NCBI RefSeq assembly: GCF_947496515.1
Contig: NZ_CANMDB010000002.1
Location: 558,001-622,000 of the forward strand
Direction of reading: 5' to 3'
Length of the DNA stretch: 64,000 bases
From: an uncultured Roseobacter sp.
GTDB lineage: Bacteria; Pseudomonadota; Alphaproteobacteria; Rhodobacterales; Rhodobacteraceae
Positions 36,344 to 44,103 of the stretch are shown here, one piece after another. The stretch's first letter is position 1, and each line of letters begins with the position of its first letter. The notes beneath the pieces are model-generated. The model ran no database searches and was not told the DNA's origin. It saw only the letters and a list, made by a program, of their open reading frames with translations. The position numbers were made by a program, and so were the translations under genes.

Positions 36344-37039
36344 TTGAAACGCGTTGCCATCGTTCAATCCAACTACATCCCCTGGAAGGGGTATTTTGAT
36401 CTGATCGCCTCCGTTGATGAATTCATCCTCTACGATGACATGCAGTTCACCCGGCGCGACTGGCGCAATCGCAACAAGATCAAAACGGCACAGGGCCTTC
36501 AGTGGTTGACCGTGCCCGTTTCGGTGAAAGGCAAGTACACACAGAGCATTTCGGAGACCGAAATCTCTCAGCCCGACTGGGTCACAAAGCACTGGAAATC
36601 GCTGGAACTGGCCTACGGTCGTGCACCGCACTTCGACGAGGTTGCCGAGTGGGTGGAGCCTTTGTATCTAGAGGCGGACGACAGGCACCTGTCCCGCATG
36701 AACGAGCGCTTTCTATCCGAAATCTGCGCCCGGCTCGGAATAGATACGGTGATTTCCCGCAGCGATGATTACACCCTCGCCGATGGCAAGAGCGAGCGGC
36801 TTGCGGATCTTTGCGTGCAGGCGGGTGGAAATGTTTATGTGTCGGGGCCTGCGGCTCGGGACTACCTGGCGCCGGAGGTTTTTGCACACCGTAATCTGGA
36901 GCTCGATTGGTTTTCCTATGATGGCTACCCCGCGTATCCGCAGCTCTGGGGTGCCTTTGAGCACGGAGTGAGCATTCTGGATCTGCTCTTCAACTGCGGC
37001 AGTGCCGCGCCCAATTACATGCGGCATGTCACGTCATGA
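36344..37039 (+). CDS. WbqC-family protein (surface-glycan biosynthesis)
   Basis: A protein of 231 aa. The family N-terminus is [20 protein letters not shown]. WbqC proteins are found in O-antigen and other glycan loci, where a role in amino-sugar modification has been suggested; the reaction is not settled. The start is the TTG at 36344, preceded by AGGGAG with 7-nt spacing; the open frame extends upstream to 36176 without family sequence. It is the first gene of a coupled chain: its stop overlaps the glycosyltransferase start (ATGA at 37036). Confidence 0.85.
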   Translation: MKRVAIVQSNYIPWKGYFDLIASVDEFILYDDMQFTRRDWRNRNKIKTAQGLQWLTVPVSVKGKYTQSISETEISQPDWVTKHWKSLELAYGRAPHFDEVAEWVEPLYLEADDRHLSRMNERFLSEICARLGIDTVISRSDDYTLADGKSERLADLCVQAGGNVYVSGPAARDYLAPEVFAHRNLELDWFSYDGYPAYPQLWGAFEHGVSILDLLFNCGSAAPNYMRHVTS

Positions 37040-37965
37040 AACTGTCTATCGTCACAACGCTCTATCAGTCCGAACCCTACATAGAGGAATTCTGCGCAGG
37101 TGCGTCAGAAGCAGCCCGAACCCTTGTGGGCGATGACTACGAGATTGTCATGGTCAATGACGGCTCCCCGGACAATAGTCTGGATGTGGCGGTATCGCTC
37201 GCCCGGCGCGACACACGTCTTGTGGTCGTCGACCTCTCCCGCAACTTCGGGCATCACAAGGCCATGATGACCGGGCTCGACCACGCGCGGGGGGATCTGG
37301 TCTTTTTGATCGACAGTGACCTCGAAGAGGATCCCGCGTGGCTTACGCTGTTTCACGAGGCGCTGACGGCGGGTGATCACGATGTGGTCTACGGCGTGCA
37401 GTCCCGGCGAAAAGGCAACTGGTGGGAGCGCACCTCGGGCAGCTTGTTCTATACATCTTTCAACGCGCTGTCGGGAGTGGAACTGCCGCGCAATCTGATC
37501 ACGGCCCGGCTGATGCGCCGCCGCTATGTAAGTGCTTTGCTGCAGCACCGTGAGCGTGAAGTGGTGATTGCGGGCTTGTGGCAGATCACCGGTTTTGATC
37601 AACACGCGCTGAGCGTCAACAAGAAGAGTACCAGCCGCACGACCTATTCCGTCCGCCGCAAACTGTCGGTCCTGGTGAACTCTGTGACGTCGTTCAGCAA
37701 CGCGCCCTTGGTGATGATCTTCAACACCGGTGTGGTCATTTCAATCGTGGCGTCGATCTATATCGCCTACCTCGTTTTCAACTGGGCGTTTTTATCCCGA
37801 CCACTGAGCGGCTGGACGTCGCTCATGGGATCCATCTGGCTGCTCGGAGGGCTGATCATCTCATTTATCGGGATCATCGGTCTCTATCTGGCCAAGATCT
37901 TCACGGAAACAAAGCAGCGCCCCTACACCATCGTGCGGCACATATACGGACGAAATGATGAGTAA
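37036..37965 (+). CDS. GT2 glycosyltransferase with C-terminal membrane helices (GtrB-like)
   Basis: A protein of 309 aa. The GT2 fold shows [25 protein letters not shown] and the metal-binding DSDLEED, with [18 protein letters not shown]. Two membrane helices follow near residues 233-255 and 265-290. This layout matches GtrB/DPM-type enzymes, which load a sugar onto polyprenyl phosphate on the cytoplasmic face. With the GtrA gene downstream it suggests a lipid-linked donor for glycan decoration. It is coupled to WbqC and ends 36 nt before the acyltransferase start. Confidence 0.92.
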   Translation: MKLSIVTTLYQSEPYIEEFCAGASEAARTLVGDDYEIVMVNDGSPDNSLDVAVSLARRDTRLVVVDLSRNFGHHKAMMTGLDHARGDLVFLIDSDLEEDPAWLTLFHEALTAGDHDVVYGVQSRRKGNWWERTSGSLFYTSFNALSGVELPRNLITARLMRRRYVSALLQHREREVVIAGLWQITGFDQHALSVNKKSTSRTTYSVRRKLSVLVNSVTSFSNAPLVMIFNTGVVISIVASIYIAYLVFNWAFLSRPLSGWTSLMGSIWLLGGLIISFIGIIGLYLAKIFTETKQRPYTIVRHIYGRNDE

Positions 37966-38001
37966 GTGCGCGCACTTCCCAACCATCGCCAGGATACCTT
38001 G

Positions 38002-38667
38002 ATGCAGAAACCACTGATACTCTTCGGTACCGATGACACGGCGGAACTGGCACATTTCTACTTCACAACCGACAGCGCATATGATGTCGCGGCTTTCACT
38101 GTCGATCGCGCCTACATGACCGCGGATACCTTCTGCGACCGACCCGTGGTGGCATTCGAAGATCTGGCCGCGGAATATGCGCCGGCAGACCACGCGCTTT
38201 TTGTGGCCATGGGCTACTCCGGCCTGAATGCGCACCGCAAGGACAAGTATCTGGCGGCGAAGAGCGCAGGATACGACATCGCGGGCTACGTCAGCAGCCG
38301 CGCGACCGTACTGAATGACGGCAAGATCGGTGAGAACTGCTTCATCCTCGAAGACAACACCATCCAACCCGGAGTGCGGATCGGGAACAATGTCACCCTA
38401 TGGAGCGGGAACCACATCGGACATCATAGCGTCATCGGGGATCATTGCTTCATCGCCTCCCACGTGGTGGTTTCGGGCCGCGTGACGATCGAAGAGCAGT
38501 GCTTTATCGGGGTGAATGCGACGCTGCGCGATCATATTACAATCGGCGCGCGCTGTCTTATCGGTGCAGGGGCACTGATCCTCGCCGATGCAGAGCCGGA
38601 AGGCGCCTTTGTCGTGAAAGGGACCGAGCGGGCACGCGTGCCCAGCACCAGATTGCGCAAGATATGA
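38002..38667 (+). CDS. Hexapeptide-repeat acyltransferase (sugar O/N-acetyltransferase, NeuD/PglD-like)
   Basis: A protein of 221 aa starting at 38002 (MQKPLILFGTDDTAELAHFYF) after CCAGGA; the GTG at 37966 adds only 12 residues without family match. The N-terminus resembles the sugar-binding Rossmann-like part of NeuD/PglD. The C-terminus is a left-handed beta-helix of hexapeptides (VLNDGKIGENCFI, TIQPGVRIGNNVTLWSGNHIGHHSVIGDHCFI). Such enzymes acetylate amino sugars with acetyl-CoA. Together with the 4-aminotransferase at 41111 it could make an N-acetylated 4-amino sugar. It overlaps the next gene by ATGA. Confidence 0.88.
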   Translation: MQKPLILFGTDDTAELAHFYFTTDSAYDVAAFTVDRAYMTADTFCDRPVVAFEDLAAEYAPADHALFVAMGYSGLNAHRKDKYLAAKSAGYDIAGYVSSRATVLNDGKIGENCFILEDNTIQPGVRIGNNVTLWSGNHIGHHSVIGDHCFIASHVVVSGRVTIEEQCFIGVNATLRDHITIGARCLIGAGALILADAEPEGAFVVKGTERARVPSTRLRKI

Positions 38668-39593
38668 GCGCACAGCGATGGGAAAAGCTGGGCCGGATCT
38701 ATGATCCTGAAAGAGCCGATCGCCACCCCAAGCTGGCGACACACGCCGCCAATCCACTGGCGCTGCATCTGGAAGGCGACATATACCGGGTATTCTACAG
38801 CGGTCGGGACGCGGAAAACCGGTCTTCGGTTGGCGCCGTTGATGTAGATATTGTTGCGCGGAAAGTGATGACGGATCCGGCAACGCCTCTTTTCCTGCAC
38901 GGGCCAGCGGGCAGCTTTCATGAAGCAGGGGTAAGTATCGGCAATTGCTACACTGCGGCCGATGGCGCGCGGTACGTGTTGTTCATGGCCTGGCAGACAC
39001 CTGCAGGCGCGCATTGGCGTGGGGATGTGGGTCGTCTGCGCCTGACGGAGGACATGACGTTCGAGCTGACGCCGTCCGAACCCTTCATGGGGATCGATGA
39101 CGTCGACCCCATCAGCCTGTCCTATCCATGGGTGCACCGGACACCAAGTGGACATTACCAGATGTGGTATGGATCCACCCGAACATGGGATGCAGGCAAC
39201 GGTGAAATGCTGCATGTGCTGAACCACGCCAGCTCCCCCGATGGTCTGACTTGGAGCCGCCACGGCCTCGCTGTTCCCTTCGACCTGGGCGTCGCCCAGG
39301 CATTCTCCCGCCCGAGTGTCGCGGCTCATCCGGAGGGCGGGCTGGAGATGTGGTTTTCCTTTCGGGGTGCGCCCGGCATACCTTACCGGATCGGATATGC
39401 GCGCGCAGAGGAAGGAAAGACCTGGCAGCTGGTGCTGCAAAACGCCGGGATCCCGGTCTCGGACACGGGCTGGGACAGCGAGATGATCGAATACCCCTTT
39501 GTCTTCGATCACCGCGGCGCCCGCTACATGCTGTACAACGGCAATGGACATGGGCGGAGCGGCTTCGGCCTCGCCGTGCTGCACCGTGACTGA
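38664..39593 (+). CDS. Beta-propeller (glycoside-hydrolase-like) protein in glycan locus
   Basis: A protein of 309 aa from the ATG overlapping the previous stop. The sequence has repeated Trp/Tyr-rich blade segments such as YRVFYSGRDAENRSSVGAVDVD, HYQMWYGSTRTWD, GLEMWFSFRGAPGIPYRIGYA and ARYMLYNGNGHGRSGFGLAV. This is typical of five-bladed propellers related to GH43, GH32 or GH130 enzymes and phosphorylases. There is no signal peptide, so it acts in the cytoplasm if it acts alone. The substrate is unknown. It overlaps GtrA by 8 nt. Confidence 0.75.
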   Translation: MSAQRWEKLGRIYDPERADRHPKLATHAANPLALHLEGDIYRVFYSGRDAENRSSVGAVDVDIVARKVMTDPATPLFLHGPAGSFHEAGVSIGNCYTAADGARYVLFMAWQTPAGAHWRGDVGRLRLTEDMTFELTPSEPFMGIDDVDPISLSYPWVHRTPSGHYQMWYGSTRTWDAGNGEMLHVLNHASSPDGLTWSRHGLAVPFDLGVAQAFSRPSVAAHPEGGLEMWFSFRGAPGIPYRIGYARAEEGKTWQLVLQNAGIPVSDTGWDSEMIEYPFVFDHRGARYMLYNGNGHGRSGFGLAVLHRD

Positions 39594-40002
39594 CGACCAC
39601 GAAAAAACCCTTGGACAAGTGCTTCGCTACGGGCTGGTCGGTGTGGTGAGCAATTTGATTGGTTACGCGGCTTACTTGCTCCTGACCGCTTTTGTCCTGC
39701 CGCCGAAGCTGGCGATGACATTGCTCTATGCCGTCGGAGCAGCGGTCGGGTTTTTCGGCAATCGGCACTTCACCTTTCGTCACCGGGGCAGCGTGTCGCG
39801 GGCGGCCATTGCCTATGTCATCGTCCATGGGATCGGGTGGGCCTTGAACTTTCTGCTCCTCTATACCTTTTCGGATCGTCTGGGATATCCGCACCAGTTG
39901 ATCCAGGCGGTCGCTGTCCTGCTGGTGGCGGCCTATGTCTTTGTCAGCATGCGCCGCTTCGTCTTCCCGGTACAGCAAGAGGAAAAAGGATCTCGGGAAT
40001 GA
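39586..40002 (+). CDS. GtrA-family flippase
   Basis: A protein of 138 aa from the GTG at 39586, which overlaps the previous gene by 8 nt. Four hydrophobic helices and the family motif GFFGNRHFTFRH are visible. GtrA proteins flip polyprenyl-phosphate-linked sugars across the inner membrane for periplasmic transfer. It sits between the GtrB-like transferase and other glycan genes, as in O-antigen modification cassettes. It is coupled to the methyltransferase by ATGA. Confidence 0.88.
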   Translation: MTDDHEKTLGQVLRYGLVGVVSNLIGYAAYLLLTAFVLPPKLAMTLLYAVGAAVGFFGNRHFTFRHRGSVSRAAIAYVIVHGIGWALNFLLLYTFSDRLGYPHQLIQAVAVLLVAAYVFVSMRRFVFPVQQEEKGSRE

Positions 40003-40886
40003 AAAGTTGTCTGAGCTGCAACGCACAGGCCGACATCCCGGCGACGGCACCTTGCGCGACCTGCGGTGCGACGGTCGTCCTGCGGGACGGCGTCGCGATC
40101 TATGCGCCGGAGTACACCGATGAAAGCGACGGCTTCAAGGCAGAGTACTTCGACGAACTGGTGAAGCTGGAGGATCGTAACTTCTGGTTTCGGGCCCGTA
40201 ACCGGTTGCTCATTTGGGCCTTCGGTCGCTTCATGCCGAAAGGTGGCAGCTTTCTCGAAATTGGTTGTGGTAACGGATTTGTCCTCAGAGGTCTCCGCAC
40301 AGCCTATCCCGAGGCGCGGTTCTCCGGCAGCGAGATTTTTCTCAACGGACTTCAATTTGCACGGCAGCGCCTGCCGGGGGTAGATCTGATGCAGATGGAC
40401 GGGCGGCACATCCCGTTTGCGGCCCACTTTGACGGGATTGGCGCATTTGATGTGCTCGAACACATCGATCAGGATGAAGAGGTCCTCGCGCAAATTCATG
40501 CAGCCCTCAAACCCGGCGGGCACCTCTTTCTGACGGTGCCGCAGCATATGTGGTTATGGAGCGCCATGGACGATCTGGCCTGCCACGTCCGGCGTTACAC
40601 TGCCGCTGAGCTCAACTCGAAACTTGCCGCTGCGGGTTTTGACGTTCAGCGCAGTACCTCTTTCGTGTTCTTTCTTCTGCCCGCGATGCTGGCGGCCCGA
40701 CTGGTGAAACGAAACGTGGCACCCGAAGATGTGGACACCAGCACCGAGCTTGACCTGCACCCGGTCCTCAATGCTGTCTTCTACGTCATCATGCGGCTGG
40801 AGATCCTCCTGATCAGGTTGGGCGTGAGCTGGCCGCTCGGCGGTTCGCGTCTGATGGTCGCGACAAAGCGAAAGCCCACTGTGTAG
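39999..40886 (+). CDS. SAM-dependent methyltransferase with N-terminal zinc-ribbon-like Cys cluster
   Basis: A protein of 295 aa starting at 39999 (MKSCLSCNAQADIPATAPCATCG). Four Cys form a CxxC...CxxC cluster near the N-terminus that probably binds zinc. The methyltransferase core is FLEIGCGNGFVLRGLRTAYPEA, with DVLEHIDQDEEVLAQIHAALKPGGHLFLTVPQH later. Hydrophobic C-terminal helices suggest membrane association. It probably methylates a glycan or lipid-linked sugar. It is the last gene of the plus-strand glycan chain. Confidence 0.85.
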   Translation: MKSCLSCNAQADIPATAPCATCGATVVLRDGVAIYAPEYTDESDGFKAEYFDELVKLEDRNFWFRARNRLLIWAFGRFMPKGGSFLEIGCGNGFVLRGLRTAYPEARFSGSEIFLNGLQFARQRLPGVDLMQMDGRHIPFAAHFDGIGAFDVLEHIDQDEEVLAQIHAALKPGGHLFLTVPQHMWLWSAMDDLACHVRRYTAAELNSKLAAAGFDVQRSTSFVFFLLPAMLAARLVKRNVAPEDVDTSTELDLHPVLNAVFYVIMRLEILLIRLGVSWPLGGSRLMVATKRKPTV

Positions 40887-41110
40887 AGCCGCCGAGGCAG
40901 CCTTGACCCAGCGATATGCCAGCGATTTGGACCGCGTGCCTGTCCGCGCGGAACATCGGTGGCAATCGCAACAATCGCGCAGGGGTATGGTTCAAGCGCT
41001 ATGCATCGCCGCCTGTCACCTCATCCGCGCGCAACAGATCTGCATCTGCGCGCCCCGGCTCCTTCCACAGCGCCGCTGAACGTAGGTGTCTTATGCCCGG
41101 GGTCGTACTC

Positions 41111-42247
41111 TTAGGCAGTCACTTTGAAGAAGGCATTCACGTGGTCGATCACTTCCTCCACCTCGTTGCCAAGGTCAAAGTACATCGGCAACCGAACGAG
41201 GCAGTCAGAGATCCGATCCGTCTCCGACATCGGGCCTGCCGTGCGGCCAAAACGATGACCCGCAGGGGCGCTGTGAAGGGGGACGTAGTGAAATGGGGTG
41301 GTGATCTCTGCCTGTTTCATCTGGTCAATAAAGTTATCCCTCATCGAGCGGTCCGGCATCATCAGGAAAAACATGTGACCATTGCCCTTGGTATTTTTCG
41401 GGATGATTGGCAGTTGCACGCAACCTGTCTGCTGCAGTGGCGCAAAGGCCTCAGCGTAGCGGTGAAAGAGCGACATGCGGCGTTGGCGGATCATCGGCTC
41501 CATCTCCAACTGCGCAAAGAGATAGGATGCGATCAGCTCTCCCGGCAAGTAAGATGATCCCATGTCGACCCAGGTGTATTTGTCGACCTGGCCGCGCATG
41601 AAACGAGAACGGTCCGTCCCTTTTTCCCGGATGATCTCCGCCCGTTCGATCAGATTGGGATTGTTCACGACCAAGGCGCCACCTTCGCCGCTCACGATGT
41701 TCTTGGTCTCGTGAAAACTGAAGGCCGCCATATGTGCCAGACTGCCGGCCGGACGTTCCTTGTAGGTCGAGCCGAGCGCCTGTGCCGCGTCTTCGACCAG
41801 CAGCAGGTTGTGACGGTTGGCGATCTCCATCAGCGCATCCATATCGGCCGGAAAACCGGCGTAATGGACGGCGAATATGGCCTTTGTCTTGTCCGTCACG
41901 GCAGCCGCGGTGCGTTTGGGGCATATGTTGAGGGTTTCGCCATCGACATCGACAAATACCGGCGTGGCACCGCGCAGGACGACAGCATTGGCGGTGGAAA
42001 CGAAGGTAAAGGATGGCATGATCACTTCGTCGCCGGGACCCAGATCACATAGCATGGCTGCCATTTCCAGCGCCGCCGTGCAGGAGTGTGTGATCAGCGC
42101 TTTCTGACCGCCGGTAAGACGCTCCAGCGCCGCGTTGCACTGCTTGGTGTAATATCCGTCACCCGACAATTGTCGCCGCCGGATCGCGTCCCGGATGTAG
42201 CTGACTTCATTACCGAGCAGGCTGGGCTGATTGAACGGAACTTTTAT
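41111..42247 (-). CDS. dTDP-4-amino-4,6-dideoxygalactose transaminase-like aminotransferase (DegT family), apparent ATA start
   Basis: A PLP-dependent sugar aminotransferase that adds a 4-amino group to a keto-deoxy nucleotide sugar (WecE/RffA type). Family segments include GGQKALITHSCTAALEMAAML, VMPSF-like IMPSFTFVSTANAV, VEDAAQALGS, and the PLP-lysine region FSFHETKNIVSGEGG. The open frame contains 26 extra N-terminal codons (PFNQPSLLGNEVSYIRDAIRRRQLSG), which match family N-termini, yet there is no ATG, GTG or TTG before them. The only sensible start is ATA at 42247, with AAAGGA six bases upstream. With that start the length is 378 aa, the usual size. TTG at 42169 would lose the N-terminus. 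Confidence 0.9.
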   Translation of the reverse strand: MKVPFNQPSLLGNEVSYIRDAIRRRQLSGDGYYTKQCNAALERLTGGQKALITHSCTAALEMAAMLCDLGPGDEVIMPSFTFVSTANAVVLRGATPVFVDVDGETLNICPKRTAAAVTDKTKAIFAVHYAGFPADMDALMEIANRHNLLLVEDAAQALGSTYKERPAGSLAHMAAFSFHETKNIVSGEGGALVVNNPNLIERAEIIREKGTDRSRFMRGQVDKYTWVDMGSSYLPGELIASYLFAQLEMEPMIRQRRMSLFHRYAEAFAPLQQTGCVQLPIIPKNTKGNGHMFFLMMPDRSMRDNFIDQMKQAEITTPFHYVPLHSAPAGHRFGRTAGPMSETDRISDCLVRLPMYFDLGNEVEEVIDHVNAFFKVTA

Positions 42248-42280
42248 GACGTATCCTTTCGCTGGCGGTTCGCAGGGGCG

Positions 42281-43711
42281 CTACGGTCTTGTCGTGATCC
42301 TAAGCCCGTCCGAAGCCTGTGTAATCACCATTTCGACCGTCTCTACCTCCGCGTGACGTCGGTGCGCTGCTGCATTGTAGACGTCTTTGAAAAGGTTGTC
42401 ATAGGAGCCGTCTTCATACCTCGGCAGCGCGGTCTTCGGTATGGCGAAACGGGACTGGTCTCCAAAGGCGAGCCGCAACATGCCCGTCAACTCATAGGCG
42501 CGATACGCGCGATGGAGTGCATTGGGTGTGCTGTCCGATAGCAGCAAAAGTTCGGCGTTCCTGATCTGATCGGACTGTTCCATGAAAGCAATCATCGCTT
42601 TTTGCTTTTGATTGTCGCGCCAGAAGTCCCACGAAGTCTCAAGCGACATAGCCAGGAAAACTGCGGTGATCGGCGCGGCAGCTGCCATGCTCAATCGCGC
42701 GGGAAGCAGCTGCAGCACGCCCGCGCAGCCCACAGCGATCCCGAACGGCATCAGCAGCTGATGACGCGAGTACCAATCCTCGAAGATCGGCAGGTGACCG
42801 ACGATCCAATAGGGAACCAACCCCGCCAGCAGCATGAATGCACCGGCTGCGATCAGCAAAAAAGGGCGCCGTTCCTGAAAATCTGCCAGTTTCAGGCGGT
42901 AGAAAACGGGGGCGAGTACCGCGAGACAAACCAGCAGGAGGGTGATGTCTGGGCGCTGGTCGAGGGCATTTCCCAGCTGCGTTTTTGCAATACCGGGTAT
43001 GCCCGAGACATCAAAATCCGCGTTGTATCCCTCATATCGACCCCGGGGTGCGAAAAACTGAGCCTTCACGAAGAAAAAGACGAAGGGAGCGAGTAGGTAG
43101 TCCAGATGGCCTCTTGTCCATGCGATCAGCTGCGCAAAGGATCGATGACCGGAGTTTCTCAGCAAGGATGCCAGCATCGGGGCGGCATAGAAAACCAGAA
43201 GCGACTGAACACCGAAACTGAAGAAAAAGCACAAGAGCGATAGGATCCGGTTTCTGGGGTGGAACCACCAGCCAAGCACAAAAAGAAAGACGTAGAGAAG
43301 ACTGGGCGTCATGATCATGGCATGACGTGCTGCAAAGACCGGCGCGCAGAGAAAAAACAACATCACGAAAAACCGCGTGCGCGGGCAAAAGGCGGCTTCG
43401 CGTGACAGGATGCTCTGAAAGAGCAGGGCAATCGCGAACCACACACCAAAAGTGACGAGATGGTAGAGCCACGGACCCGCGCTCAACAAAGCCACGTGCA
43501 TATAGCCGGTCATATTGAGAAAAGAGCCGTTCTCCGAGAATGCAATCAGAATTTCACGACTGTCGGCGAGCACGAGTGTCCAATCGTCCCAGTATCGCGC
43601 ATCGAGGTTCAGCGGCAGGCTGCTGTTTGCTGCAGCATACAAGATGAACAAAACCCACAGGTATGGTACATCCGTCATGCGTGACAACAACCGTGCCTTT
43701 GGTCGGTTCAT
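42281..43711 (-). CDS. Polytopic membrane protein (GT-C-like) of glycan locus
   Basis: A protein of 476 aa from the ATG at 43711, a tentative start because ribosome sites are weak; the open frame runs to 43861. About ten hydrophobic helices, an early acidic loop with DARYWDDWTLV, and a large soluble C-terminus are visible. The fold order and the acidic first loop resemble GT-C glycosyltransferases, which use lipid-linked sugars in the periplasm. Being beside GtrA/GtrB-like genes and an aminotransferase, it may be the final transferase of the cassette. No specific family is recognised. Confidence 0.7.
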   Translation of the reverse strand: MNRPKARLLSRMTDVPYLWVLFILYAAANSSLPLNLDARYWDDWTLVLADSREILIAFSENGSFLNMTGYMHVALLSAGPWLYHLVTFGVWFAIALLFQSILSREAAFCPRTRFFVMLFFLCAPVFAARHAMIMTPSLLYVFLFVLGWWFHPRNRILSLLCFFFSFGVQSLLVFYAAPMLASLLRNSGHRSFAQLIAWTRGHLDYLLAPFVFFFVKAQFFAPRGRYEGYNADFDVSGIPGIAKTQLGNALDQRPDITLLLVCLAVLAPVFYRLKLADFQERRPFLLIAAGAFMLLAGLVPYWIVGHLPIFEDWYSRHQLLMPFGIAVGCAGVLQLLPARLSMAAAAPITAVFLAMSLETSWDFWRDNQKQKAMIAFMEQSDQIRNAELLLLSDSTPNALHRAYRAYELTGMLRLAFGDQSRFAIPKTALPRYEDGSYDNLFKDVYNAAAHRRHAEVETVEMVITQASDGLRITTRP

Positions 43712-43902
43712 GAAGCGTTTGACCTGTCTCGCGGCTGCAGCCTTGCAACCTTTTCGTGTCGGTTGGGTATCCCGTGCCACCGGTGGTGTCCAGCGAGGCC
43801 AAGAGTTCAACTGTTCCTTCAGATCCCGTCGCGGGCCTCTGCGCAGTTTGATCGCCCGCACTTGACGACCCCATGGCTATGACATACGACCTCAGGTGCT
43901 GA

Positions 43903-43976
43903 GCGGGCGTTGTGTAGTGGTAAGACCTTAGCCTTCCAAGCTAATGACGCGGGTTCGATTCCCGCCGCCCGCTCCA
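43903..43976 (+). tRNA. tRNA-Gly (anticodon TCC), CCA encoded
   Basis: The acceptor stem GCGGGCG pairs with CGCCCGC at the 3' end, followed by T and CCA. The anticodon stem TTAGC/GCTAA holds the loop CTTCCAA with anticodon TCC. The T arm is CGGG-TTCGATT-CCCG. It stands alone between the glycan locus and the ABC exporter. Confidence 0.97.
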
Positions 43977-44103
43977 GGCATTTCCAACCTTCAACGTTCC
44001 GGCGATCCTCAGATCGCGGCATTTTTGCGCGGGATGGCGCCCTCTCTTGACCCGCGCCCCGCGTCCGGCCATGACATATGTTAACGAGGACGAAGGATAC
44101 TGC

